Assembly: GCF_900215325.1 (NCBI RefSeq) | Contig: NZ_OCMS01000001.1 | Coordinates: 868,001 to 932,000, forward strand | From: Fibrobacter sp. UWB16 | GTDB lineage: Bacteria; Fibrobacterota; Fibrobacteria; Fibrobacterales; Fibrobacteraceae | Length of the DNA: 64,000 bases | Direction: 5' to 3' | Shown: piece by piece, positions 24,637-32,796 of the stretch | Layout: every line of letters begins with the position of its first letter | How positions within the stretch are numbered: the stretch's first letter is position 1 | Made by a program: the position numbers and the translations under genes | The notes under the pieces: model-generated | The model's database searches: none | The model's input: only the letters and a program-made list of their open reading frames with translations | What the model was told of the DNA's origin: nothing

Positions 24637-24798
24637 ATGGCAAAATACAAATGCGAAGCTTGCGGCTACATTTACGACCCTGCAGTCGGCGACCCGGATA
24701 GCGGTATCGCCCCCGGCACAGCATTCGAAGACATCCCCGATGATTGGACCTGCCCCATTTGCGGTGTCGGCAAGGACATGTTTACAAAAGTCGAATAA
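24637..24798 (+). CDS. Rubredoxin
   Basis: A 53-residue electron-transfer protein that binds one iron through four Cys. [10 protein letters not shown] (C-x2-C near residue 6) and [10 protein letters not shown] (C-x2-C near residue 38) are the family motifs, and [10 protein letters not shown] and FEDIPDDW are typical. AAGGAG lies before the ATG. A single-gene unit with a clear terminator follows, and a plausible promoter lies upstream (about 24.57 kb). It likely supports oxidative-stress or reductive reactions in an anaerobe. Confidence 0.97.
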   Translation: MAKYKCEACGYIYDPAVGDPDSGIAPGTAFEDIPDDWTCPICGVGKDMFTKVE

Positions 24799-24805
24799 TT
24801 TTTTT

Positions 24806-24834
24806 GCCGGGGATCTAAATCACCCGGCTTTTTT
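24806..24834 (+). terminator. Intrinsic terminator of the rubredoxin gene
   Basis: GCCGGG-GATCTAAATCA-CCCGGC followed by TTTTTT. Confidence 0.9.
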
Positions 24835-24931
24835 GTAAATAACCATATAATCCAATCACATCATCCTTGTTCGGCTTTGACAATTTTATAATTGTAACTT
24901 ATTTTAGCTGTTGAACTAGGATTCAAATTTT

Positions 24932-27640
24932 ATGAGATGGATTTTTCAGGCATTTTGCGCAAGCATTTTTTTATGTTGTTCCGATAGCGGCACATCATCA
25001 CCATCCGTGCCACATTCTTTTATTCAAGAAGACGCTAAACACGTCGGCATGATGCTTGTAAATTCAAAAGACTCCTCGGTAAAACTGAGTTCGAAACTCA
25101 CTGTTGAATTCACATATAATTTTTCAATAGACAAGCACGAAGTGACTCGCGAGGAATACGCCAAATACATTAAGACGGCGCACTTCGATTACCCTCCATT
25201 CCCTGTATCGGACATTACCTTTTTTGACGCAATCCTTTTCGCTAACGAAAAAAGTAAAAGCGAAAATTTAGACACAGCCTACAGCTATATCAGCGCTTCG
25301 TTTGATTCTGATGGACATTGCACAGGCATGGTCGGTTACGAATTCCATGCCGACCGAGACGCCTACAGACTCCCAACAGAAGCCGAATGGACTTTAGTCG
25401 CTTCGCACAGTTGGAATCCATCGAACGCCTGGACTGCCGAAAACTCCAATTACACGCTCCAATTGCCATGTACCGCAGACACGCTCAATGGATTCTGCGA
25501 CTTTACCGGCAACGCCATGGAATGGGTCAACGACTGGATGGGGGACCTCCGCGATACAACTGTTACAAATTATGCAGGAGCATCAGATGGCGGAAACATT
25601 GGCGAACGCATCATCAAAGGCGGTTGCTACCGCAACGAAGCCTCCAGAATTACGCTAGATACCCGCAGCGATGTCTACACAGTCACATCCTCAACAAAAG
25701 CCTTCTACATCGGTTTTAGACTTGCTTTTGGAAAAATTCCAAACGCCGTCTGGATGAGCAAAAAAGGGAACGTGACCTCAAGCCCCATTAACGTTCTGTC
25801 CACATCGGCACAACTAAAGTCACTTACAAATACGCACCTGAACAAACTCGTATTCCGCAATGACGAGACCAGCAACATCGCCATCGTCAATTTTTCAAGC
25901 AGCAAAGCAAACGTCAGGGAAATCGAGGATTCCGTCGACGCCTACCACCCCACGCTTTCACCAGACGGGAAATACGTTGCATTTTCAACAAAGTACGAAG
26001 GTATCTCCGGAGAATCGGAGCTTTTTGTCCGACGCGTTGACTCTTTAGAAGCAGATAAAATAAAACTAGAAGTCCAAAGTGCGGCAATCCCGCGATGGAG
26101 AGTTACCAACGCCGATACTGAAATCGTCTACATCACAACTGCCGAAAACAATTCCGACCAGGCCATATGGGAAAAAAAATCCACATGGAGTGTCCCCTTT
26201 GCTAACGGGAAATTCGGAACACCCAAGAAACTTTACGATGGTTCGTTTAACGGAGGCGTAAGCACAGACGGCAAGTTCGCCGTATCAGGAGCTAGTCTCC
26301 TTCGTACAAACGTCAACGGCAAAAACAGTATCTGGTACAATAATGAACAAGCCTGCAACGTTTCGCTTTCTGACTTGACTAAACAGACGCTATTCCTAGA
26401 TTTTGCTGGAAATACCGGAAAAAATTTCGCCGGCCACCAATACACCACGCACGAGCAACTGTTAATTGCCGACAGCACAGGCGAACTCATCAAGATGATC
26501 CCTGCGCCCAAGGGATACACATTCGACCACACGGAATGGGTACACAACAGCGGAAACCTCGCCGTAGCTACACTGACAAGCATTGACGGTACACATCCGA
26601 AAATCGTTTTAGTCAACACAAACGATTCCTCCATCACGGAAATTGCAAGCGGAGCCGAATTATGGCATCCGGATTTATGGACCGGCGTTCTTCAAAATTT
26701 CGAAACCGCGCTAGACGTCGACAGTGCAGGCATGTATGAACTCGATTCTCCTTTTACAGGTGACATGAGCCCCATGAACACACGTTACGATTTGGAGATG
26801 CTCTACAAATACCGCGATTCCATCAACGTTCTGGTTTCGGGTTCTTCAAGACCCTGGGCAGGCATAGACCCACTTGTTTTAAACAAAAATCCAGACATTT
26901 TCTCAATCAACGCCGCAAACCCGGCTGTAGACTTATCGGTTGCCAAGCGAATTCTGTTCCATTACGGATTCAATTTTTTGCCCAAACTGAAAGTAGTCAC
27001 TGTATCGCTAGATTTAGACATTCTATTCCAACGTCATTACGAGCTACCTTCTTTTTGGGACGTCATTTATTTAAAATCGCCCGGATTCATTTACGACGAA
27101 GCTCATGAGTTCTGGCCCAACGGATACCCACAAGGATTATACGAACTCACACGTGATTCATACGGCTCCGACGAACAAAGCCGAAGCAACGAACAAGATA
27201 GACTCGGTCATAAATTCACACCAGATGACGGATGGCAAGGCAACCCCATTTACGTCGATTCCACATACATGGATGCCGAAGTTCCTAATCCCGAGAATAT
27301 GCTGATTGCAGAAATCGAAGATTTCATCAAGGAAGCCGAAAGCAAAAATCTCTACCTCATCGGTATAATTTTCCCGCAATCGCCCGATTATAAAGAAACT
27401 GGATCTTTCGGGCGCTATGGATTACGCCGCTCCGTTGCCGAAAAAATGATTGCAATGCTAAAAGGATACGAAGAAAAATATCCACATTTCATTTTGATGG
27501 ACGAAAACCAAATGGGCATGCATGATTACGGTGACGAAATGGCATTCAACTGCGATCACCTTTCGTACAAAGGTGCAGAAAAACTGACAAAGCGTCTCGA
27601 TTCACTGATCCAGACATTAAACATCGAATGGAATAAATAA
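24932..27640 (+). CDS. TIGR02171-like Fibrobacter paralogous lipoprotein (FGE-sulfatase + TolB-like propeller + C-terminal domain)
   Basis: A 902-residue exported lipoprotein (signal MRWIFQAFCASIFLCC, lipobox FLCC). Residues 40-270 are an FGE-sulfatase/SUMF1-like fold: HVGMMLVNSKDSSVKLSSKL, the typical IDKHEVTREEYAKYI, YRLPTEAEWTLVASHSWNP and IIKGGCYRNEAS...IGFRLAF. Residues 300-590 resemble TolB-type beta-propeller blades (AYHPTLSPDGKYVAFSTKY). Residues 590-902 form a third, SGNH-like domain with SGSSRPWAG and a closing FNCDHLSYKGAEKL, a possible Asp-His pair. Length and order fit TIGR02171, a family reported as about eleven paralogues of unknown function in F. succinogenes. The FGE domain need not be catalytic. 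Confidence 0.83.
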   Translation: MRWIFQAFCASIFLCCSDSGTSSPSVPHSFIQEDAKHVGMMLVNSKDSSVKLSSKLTVEFTYNFSIDKHEVTREEYAKYIKTAHFDYPPFPVSDITFFDAILFANEKSKSENLDTAYSYISASFDSDGHCTGMVGYEFHADRDAYRLPTEAEWTLVASHSWNPSNAWTAENSNYTLQLPCTADTLNGFCDFTGNAMEWVNDWMGDLRDTTVTNYAGASDGGNIGERIIKGGCYRNEASRITLDTRSDVYTVTSSTKAFYIGFRLAFGKIPNAVWMSKKGNVTSSPINVLSTSAQLKSLTNTHLNKLVFRNDETSNIAIVNFSSSKANVREIEDSVDAYHPTLSPDGKYVAFSTKYEGISGESELFVRRVDSLEADKIKLEVQSAAIPRWRVTNADTEIVYITTAENNSDQAIWEKKSTWSVPFANGKFGTPKKLYDGSFNGGVSTDGKFAVSGASLLRTNVNGKNSIWYNNEQACNVSLSDLTKQTLFLDFAGNTGKNFAGHQYTTHEQLLIADSTGELIKMIPAPKGYTFDHTEWVHNSGNLAVATLTSIDGTHPKIVLVNTNDSSITEIASGAELWHPDLWTGVLQNFETALDVDSAGMYELDSPFTGDMSPMNTRYDLEMLYKYRDSINVLVSGSSRPWAGIDPLVLNKNPDIFSINAANPAVDLSVAKRILFHYGFNFLPKLKVVTVSLDLDILFQRHYELPSFWDVIYLKSPGFIYDEAHEFWPNGYPQGLYELTRDSYGSDEQSRSNEQDRLGHKFTPDDGWQGNPIYVDSTYMDAEVPNPENMLIAEIEDFIKEAESKNLYLIGIIFPQSPDYKETGSFGRYGLRRSVAEKMIAMLKGYEEKYPHFILMDENQMGMHDYGDEMAFNCDHLSYKGAEKLTKRLDSLIQTLNIEWNK

Positions 27641-27643
27641 ATG

Positions 27644-28792
27644 CTATCGGCGACTACGGCGGTCATGCCCCGTAGCCTCGTAATAAGCACGCTTGTCTTC
27701 GTACATGAGCTTATCAATTTTTTTCAAAATTACATCAACGCTGTTCTTATCCAAGTCAAAAACGCCAACACCAATCGATGCGGACAGTTTATATTTCTTT
27801 TTGTGGTTTTTGTTGAAATCTTCAAGATTTTTCTTGATAAGATTCTTATAGGACTCAGCCTTTTTTTCATTGTCATTATCAAGAACAATCACAAATTCGT
27901 CACCCGCATAACGGACTACCGTTCCATCGGGCCCTACCGACATCTGCAAAACATTCGATAACGAGACCAGCGCATCATCGCCCTGCGAATGGCCGAAAGT
28001 ATCATTGATGCTCTTGAAATCATTCATGTCGAGCATCATCATCGCAATCTTTCTTTTGCGTTTCAGTTCTCCAGAAATTTTATCCAAGTAATAACGGTTG
28101 TAGAGGCCGGTTAATTTATCAATGAATATATTTTCGTTCTGGAGAGAAAGCATCAAACTCGTGTAACCGACGGCGATACCCACCCAAATCGTAGAAATTC
28201 CATAATAAAAAATCTGCAGGCAAACGCAAATAAATATTGGAGTCACAAACTGCAAAACCGGGAAAAACTTGACGCCACCGCTCCTGTAACGGCTAATCAA
28301 ATAAATGACAACGCCATCCGCCATCAAGATGACCTCGAGCAGGTTCTTGACCATGAACAGCGGGCCGCGAGTATAGACATTCCGTTCGTTGATATCAAAA
28401 ATAATCGGATTAAAGAAATTCACGACCATCAGGACCGTAATGACGCTGCAAACAATCAACATAAAATTACGCTGGAATTTGGACACGACGCCATTGAGGT
28501 GCAAAGAAATCAGCATCACCCAAAGTGGGCCAATCGCCATGTTGGACAAGAACAGGATATTGTTCGAGACATAAGCCAATACTTTCACGAAACGGCCTGT
28601 ATGACCATCAATGGAAAAAGTTATCGCATCGGCAATGCAGGCGACAATCACAAGAATGATGATGCCAAGCAAAACTTTGTCTTCGCCATTCTTTTTTTGC
28701 AACTTCCAAGCACCGCTGAAAATTGCACCGAGAATCAAAAAGATCCCCAGCATATCAGCGACATAAACTTCACGCAAATAGACTTCTTGCAT
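27644..28792 (-). CDS. Membrane-anchored diguanylate cyclase (GGDEF)
   Basis: A 382-residue protein. Residues 10-225 hold about seven hydrophobic helices, followed by a GGDEF domain (about 228-382) starting LTGLYNRYYLDKISGELK. The signature loop is RYAGDEF, so the first Gly is Ala, which is known in active enzymes. The Mg-binding LDMNDFKSINDTFGHSQGDD fits, but the RxxD feedback site is missing (GPDG precedes the loop). It should make c-di-GMP in response to a membrane or envelope signal. I take the ATG at 28792 because AGAGG lies six bases upstream; a TTG two codons earlier is less likely. Its 3' end lies three bases from the lipoprotein gene end (convergent). Confidence 0.88.
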   Translation of the reverse strand: MQEVYLREVYVADMLGIFLILGAIFSGAWKLQKKNGEDKVLLGIIILVIVACIADAITFSIDGHTGRFVKVLAYVSNNILFLSNMAIGPLWVMLISLHLNGVVSKFQRNFMLIVCSVITVLMVVNFFNPIIFDINERNVYTRGPLFMVKNLLEVILMADGVVIYLISRYRSGGVKFFPVLQFVTPIFICVCLQIFYYGISTIWVGIAVGYTSLMLSLQNENIFIDKLTGLYNRYYLDKISGELKRKRKIAMMMLDMNDFKSINDTFGHSQGDDALVSLSNVLQMSVGPDGTVVRYAGDEFVIVLDNDNEKKAESYKNLIKKNLEDFNKNHKKKYKLSASIGVGVFDLDKNSVDVILKKIDKLMYEDKRAYYEATGHDRRSRR

Positions 28793-28847
28793 AAGCAACC
28801 TCTAGAGGGTTATGTAAGAAATTTATAATATTTTTCTAAAAAGTACA

Positions 28848-28885
28848 AAAACGCAGGCTCGGAATGTACGAGTCTGCGTTTTTTC
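28848..28885. terminator. Bidirectional terminator upstream of the membrane GGDEF gene and downstream of thrS
   Basis: AACGCAG.CTCG...CGAG.CTGCGTT with A- and T-runs on both sides; as a leftward terminator it lies 46 bp below the thrS stop. A REP-like CGTCATTCCGGG...CCCGGAATC follows at 28891-28920. Confidence 0.75.
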
Positions 28886-28931
28886 AAATGCGTCATTCCG
28901 GGCTTGACCCGGAATCGCTCAAGTCGCGAAA

Positions 28932-30869
28932 TTAGCGGACGACTTTTCTGTCTTCAGCAGTCATGTCGATGAATGCCTTGACACTCATCTGGCCCTTGTC
29001 GCCGTCCTTACGCTTACGGACAGAAACAAGACCTTCTGCTGCTTCCTTTTCGCCTACAATGAGGAGATACGGAACCTTCTGGAGTTCGCACTGGCGGATC
29101 TTGTAACCCAACTTTTCGTTGGATTCGTCGATTTCAGTACGCACGCCGGCAGCCACGAGTTCATCCTGCACCTTCTTGGCGTAGTCCACGAACTTTTCAG
29201 AAATCGGGAGCACGCGAGCCTGCACCGGAGCAAGCCACAGCGGGAAGTCGCCCATGAATTCTTCGATAAGAATGCCGAGGAAGCGTTCGATGGAACCGAC
29301 AGCAGCACGGTGCAACATCACCGGAATGTGCTTCTGGTTGTCCTTGCCGACATATTCAGCACCAAGGCGCTGCGGCAAGTTGAAGTCCACCTGGATGGTA
29401 CCGCACTGCCAATCACGTCCGAGGGAGTCCTTCAGCGTGAATTCGAGCTTCGGGCCGTAGAAGGCACCTTCGCCCGGGTTCAGCACGTAGTCAAGACCAG
29501 CGAGCTTCGTAGCTTCGGCGAGAGCGGCTTCAGCCTTGTCCCAGATTTCGTCAGAACCCACACGCTTTGCCGGGCGGGTAGAGAACTTCACCTTCACATC
29601 GTCAAATCCGAAGTCGTGGTAGATTTCCTTGACCAAGTGGCAGAAGTCAGCCACTTCGCTTGCAATCTGGTCTTCGGTGCAGAAGATATGAGCATCGTCC
29701 TGCACAAAGCCACGCACGCGCATAAGGCCGTGCATCGTACCGGCAGGTTCGTAACGATGGCACTTACCGAATTCGGCAAGGCGCATCGGGAGGTCACGCC
29801 AGCTACGGAGCTGAGAATTGAAAATCAAAATGTGGCACGGGCAGTTCATCGGCTTCACAGCCATTTCGACATCGCCAGCCATCGTCTTGAACATGTTTTC
29901 ATTGTACTTGTCAGCGTGGCCGGACTTGATCCACAAAGTCTTGTTCACGATTTCCGGAGTGATCACTTCGAGGTAGCCGCGATGGTCGATCTTGCCACGG
30001 ATGTAATCCTTGAGGGCGTTCACCATCTTGGTGCCCTTCGGGTGCCAGAACACCATGCCAGGAGAATGGTCTTCGATGTGGTAAAGGTCCATTTCCTTGC
30101 CGATCTTGCGGTGGTCGCGCTTGGCGGCTTCTTCGAGCAACTTCACGTAAGTTTCGAGACCTTCCTTGTCAGCAAAGCAGGTACCGTAAACACGAGTGAG
30201 CTGGTCGCTCTTCTGGTCGCCGTGCCAGTAAGCACCGGAAATCGAAAGCACCTTGAAAGCCTTAAGCTTGCCCGTAGAAGGCACGTGAGGACCGGCACAG
30301 AGGTCTTCCCAGTTCTTGCCCGGTTCGCCCGTTACATAAAAACTCAACTTGCCATCCGAACCTTCGCGAGCGAGAGCACGTTCAGCGTTATCGTGCTTGT
30401 ACTTGTCGCCTTCCGTGCGAGCGAGGCCTTCTTCGGCGCTAACTTCGCAACGAGTGAACGGACGGTCTTCCTTGATGATTTCCTTCATCCGCTTTTCAAT
30501 CTTCGGGAAGTCTTCTTCCTTGAGCGGAGTCGGTGTCATCAAATCGTAGTAGAAACCCTTGTCGATTGCCGGACCGTAAGCGAGCTTTGTGCCCGGGAAC
30601 AAGTCGCAGATGGCTTCGGCGAGCACGTGGCTGCAGCTGTGACGGAGGAGCATCAATGCATCCGGATCGTCGTTGCTCGGGGTGATGATGCGGATGGAAC
30701 CGCTTTCGGTGAGCGGACGGGTAAGGTCCAAAACCTTTTCGCCGAGTTTAACGCCAAGAGCCTTGCGTGCGAGGCCTTCAGAAATGCTCTTTGCAATTTC
30801 GAGGCCGGTGGTGCCCGATGCTACGGAACGTACGGAGCCATCGGGGAAGGTAAGTTCGATTTGAGACAT
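28932..30869 (-). CDS. thrS: Threonyl-tRNA synthetase
   Basis: A 645-residue class II aminoacyl-tRNA synthetase. The N-terminal TGS domain (residues 1-63) opens IELTFPDGSVRSVASGTTG, and the editing domain includes LRHSCSHVLAEAICDLFPG near residue 80. The catalytic core shows the zinc site MNCPCHILIF (near residue 335) and HRAAVGSIERFLGILIEEF (near residue 520), with the anticodon domain after it. The full length and all motifs are present. It is single, preceded by a leader (30870-30960) with two short hairpins (CCAGA/TCTGG and GGGCG/CGCCC) that could be an autoregulatory operator, though no tRNA mimic is evident. Leftward transcription stops at the 28.85 kb hairpin. Confidence 0.97.
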   Translation of the reverse strand: MSQIELTFPDGSVRSVASGTTGLEIAKSISEGLARKALGVKLGEKVLDLTRPLTESGSIRIITPSNDDPDALMLLRHSCSHVLAEAICDLFPGTKLAYGPAIDKGFYYDLMTPTPLKEEDFPKIEKRMKEIIKEDRPFTRCEVSAEEGLARTEGDKYKHDNAERALAREGSDGKLSFYVTGEPGKNWEDLCAGPHVPSTGKLKAFKVLSISGAYWHGDQKSDQLTRVYGTCFADKEGLETYVKLLEEAAKRDHRKIGKEMDLYHIEDHSPGMVFWHPKGTKMVNALKDYIRGKIDHRGYLEVITPEIVNKTLWIKSGHADKYNENMFKTMAGDVEMAVKPMNCPCHILIFNSQLRSWRDLPMRLAEFGKCHRYEPAGTMHGLMRVRGFVQDDAHIFCTEDQIASEVADFCHLVKEIYHDFGFDDVKVKFSTRPAKRVGSDEIWDKAEAALAEATKLAGLDYVLNPGEGAFYGPKLEFTLKDSLGRDWQCGTIQVDFNLPQRLGAEYVGKDNQKHIPVMLHRAAVGSIERFLGILIEEFMGDFPLWLAPVQARVLPISEKFVDYAKKVQDELVAAGVRTEIDESNEKLGYKIRQCELQKVPYLLIVGEKEAAEGLVSVRKRKDGDKGQMSVKAFIDMTAEDRKVVR

Positions 30870-31015
30870 AAATAATCCTTTTTGTGGGCGGTTCTCGCCC
30901 GGTTCCCCAGAAATACGACATCTGGCGGTGCGGGCTAAGATAGAAAAAGACTATAAGTGTGGCTAGTGGTGGTGGTTTGTGATTAGGGAATGTAATCGGA
31001 AATTGACCCGAAAAA

Positions 31016-31132
31016 CGTCATTGCGAGGAAAAAAATGACGAAGCAATCCATACAAAAAGGGAGGGGAAAGCCTTCCCCTCGCTCGCACTACGTTGCTCGC
31101 TACCCTTTCTAGCGGGGACACCCCGCAACGCC
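31016..31132. repeat. REP-like repeat and second dispersed repeat (family B)
   Basis: CGTCATTGCGAGG...GACGAAGCAATCCAT (31016-31051) is a variant of the GTCATTGCGAGCGAAGCAATCC-type repeat. It is followed by a GGGGAAAGCCTTCCCCTCG palindrome and CTAGCGGGGACACCCCGCAACGCC (31058-31132). That second block recurs in altered form at 51989-52149. The region 30960-31179 has no gene. Confidence 0.6.
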
Positions 31133-31179
31133 CGATTAAATCGCATAAATATCAATTTTCAATCAACTCAAAGGCAATG

Positions 31180-32094
31180 TCATTCATTCAGATTATATGA
31201 TTGTCTAATTAAACTCACCACATATTCAATATCGGCGTCCGAATTTAGAGCGATTTCATAATCGCCATTTCCCCAATGTCCAATGTCAGCAACATTCCTA
31301 GCAATTTTTTTGCTGTCTTCTAATTTCCCTTTTTTCACATTCAACCAAATTTTTATTTGATTTTTTTGAATGTTTATGTCGCAAAAATTAGTTTTTCTGA
31401 TAAATGCTATATAGAACTTTGTAGCTTTGATTGAAATGTCATCTCCAATATTTAAAATCATACGCTTAACTTTGTCGTATAGCTCCTGCATTTCCAAAGA
31501 ACCGGCCTCTTTTCGATTGCTTTCTGTGTAAATTTTTATTTCTTTGTTAACAGCTTTAACTTTTTCATTTGTTTTTGAAATAGTCGTTATTGACTCTGAA
31601 GACTGTTTAGCAAGTATTTGCATGAATGTAATCGTATTATTGGCGTATTTCTTTATTTCATACAACTCTATTGGAAGATCATTAAAACCAATAGCTTCTC
31701 GCTGATAAGAGGTAAAAGATGGTGCTACGAAAATAACCTTAGATTGAGACCAATCAACATCGTTTCTCTTTAAATTTTCACCAGTAGTTTCATTGTACTC
31801 TAATATAAGGTCAGATTTGTGGTTTAACATAACGGAAAGATACGCGTAACCCTGATCTATTACGCTAAAATTTTTATCGCGCTTGTATTCAACAATTACG
31901 AAGGACTGGTTGTTTTTGTCAAAACCTAGAGAATCAAATCTGAACTTTTCAATAGAAAATTCCGTTTTGATGAATTTACAACCTAATAATTCCTCCATGT
32001 TTTTTTCGCATAATGATTGAATGTCTTTTTCTAATCTAAAAGAGGATTCTTTGATACGCTTTAAGTTATTATTTTCAAGATGAAATAACGGCAT
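31180..32094 (-). CDS. DUF5655 protein with PD-(D/E)xK nuclease-like N-terminal domain
   Basis: A 304-residue AT-rich gene unlike its neighbours in base and codon use. The N-terminal half has a nuclease-type core: RFDSLGFDKNNQSFVIVEYK (D...E-x-K near residues 53-71), followed by VIDQGYAYLSVMLNHKSD and VIFVAPSF. The C-terminal half (about residue 210 on) matches DUF5655: FCDINIQKNQIKIWLNVKKG and ARNVADIGHWGNGDYEI, the family's IGHWGNGDYE signature. TAGGAG stands six bases before the ATG. Proteins with this pairing are often near defence or mobile genes; here it flanks the structured RNA and the AlbA_2 gene. DNA or RNA cleavage is plausible but not shown. Confidence 0.72.
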   Translation of the reverse strand: MPLFHLENNNLKRIKESSFRLEKDIQSLCEKNMEELLGCKFIKTEFSIEKFRFDSLGFDKNNQSFVIVEYKRDKNFSVIDQGYAYLSVMLNHKSDLILEYNETTGENLKRNDVDWSQSKVIFVAPSFTSYQREAIGFNDLPIELYEIKKYANNTITFMQILAKQSSESITTISKTNEKVKAVNKEIKIYTESNRKEAGSLEMQELYDKVKRMILNIGDDISIKATKFYIAFIRKTNFCDINIQKNQIKIWLNVKKGKLEDSKKIARNVADIGHWGNGDYEIALNSDADIEYVVSLIRQSYNLNE

Positions 32095-32246
32095 ACAGTA
32101 CTCCTACAGTTTGCATAAATATACTTCTTTTTTTATAGTCTAGCGAATGCAATATGCATAAATACCATTTTTTGACTCAATGTTTTATTATTTCGAATCA
32201 AAAGATGAATAAACGAATATATTAAAGGAAATGAGCTTTTATCTCC

Positions 32247-32275
32247 TTGACGCTGACAACCTATTTGTGTATATT
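32247..32275 (+). promoter_or_regulatory. Strong sigma-70 promoter of the structured RNA
   Basis: TTGACG (32247-32252), a 17-bp spacer and TATATT (32270-32275). The predicted transcript start near 32282 fits the first base of the folded RNA. There is no coding sequence between this promoter and 32612. Confidence 0.8.
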
Positions 32276-32281
32276 GTAGCC

Positions 32282-32475
32282 GATATTCGATAATCCTCGT
32301 GACAGTCGACATAGACCTTCGGGTCCGTACGTGCATTCGCGGCGGGGCCCATCAACCTTCTTGATGGTTCTGTTGGATAGCTGGTAGGAACACGACCTAC
32401 TCGAGTTCACTCGAAAGAGTGGCAAGTAACGCCGGGGAAAGCCCCCGCCAACAGGATTGCAAGATTATCCCATTC
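32282..32475 (+). ncRNA. Unidentified structured RNA or leader, about 190 nt
   Basis: The sequence folds into a closed multi-branch structure. GATAATC (32289-32295) pairs with GATTATC (32463-32469) as an outer stem. Inside lie hairpins GACC-UUCG-GGUC (32314-32325) and CCATCAA/TTGATGG (32349-32367). An inner long-range stem CTGTTGG (32370-32376) with CCAACAG (32448-32454) encloses GTAGG/CCTAC (32384-32400), CACTC-GAAA-GAGTG (32408-32421) and CGGGG/CCCC (33-37 and 42-46 of 32400). Two stable tetraloops and two distant helices argue for selected structure. It lacks the conserved sequences of RNase P, tmRNA, 6S or SRP RNA, and I do not recognise it as a known riboswitch. No terminator follows, so it may be the 5' leader of the gene at 32612. 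Confidence 0.6.
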
Positions 32476-32611
32476 CGCGCAAGACGTGGAAAATCTCAAT
32501 ACATAACAAATAAGCAAGGGCATGTTGTGCGCTGTTTTTTAGCATAATCGCAACGGCCTGTCAAAATGTCGCCCAATGGCGACGTTCAACTAAAATTTAT
32601 AAGGAATAATT

Positions 32612-32785
32612 ATGTTCGATGAAATTTTTGGAAAATTCAACGGAGGCCCGAATCGCAGTGCTAACAACGCCATCGGGGATTTTGCCAAGGTGCTAGAAGA
32701 CAAAGATGCCGAAATCAAGCGGCTTAAGGAACTGATTCTGCGTTGCCCTAAATGCGGTGCGAAACTGCGTTACCCGAGAGGATAA
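32612..32785 (+). CDS. Small zinc-ribbon protein, 57 residues
   Basis: A short gene with AAGGA before the ATG. The predicted protein has an amphipathic helix (DFAKVLEDKDAEIKRLKELI) followed by CPKCGAKLRY, a C-x2-C zinc-ribbon half with only two Cys, so metal would need a partner chain or a dimer. No homologue is known to me. It ends 11 bp before the AlbA_2 gene on the same strand and lies about 136 bp after the structured RNA, suggesting one transcription unit: RNA leader, small zinc protein, AlbA_2 protein. Confidence 0.7.
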   Translation: MFDEIFGKFNGGPNRSANNAIGDFAKVLEDKDAEIKRLKELILRCPKCGAKLRYPRG

Positions 32786-32796
32786 AAGGGGCCGAT

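Noticed and set aside
29310-30875. 521-codon frame antisense to thrS, and similar long antisense frames opposite putP, glgP, the GT5 gene and others
   Set aside because: They arise because strongly biased codons of the real gene lack stop triplets on the other strand; no ribosome sites or family motifs are visible in them.
30870-30960. T-box or tRNA-like regulation upstream of thrS
   Set aside because: No T-box sequence and no anticodon mimic; only two short hairpins that can arise by chance.
32133-32336. Leftward small frame within the structured RNA promoter region
   Set aside because: It starts in the RNA and lacks a ribosome site; the opposite strand has a strong promoter and structure.
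32282-32475. RNase P, tmRNA, 6S or SRP RNA identity for the structured RNA
   Set aside because: The conserved sequences of these RNAs (for example GAGGAAAGTCC or the tRNA-like ends) are missing, so I left it unnamed.
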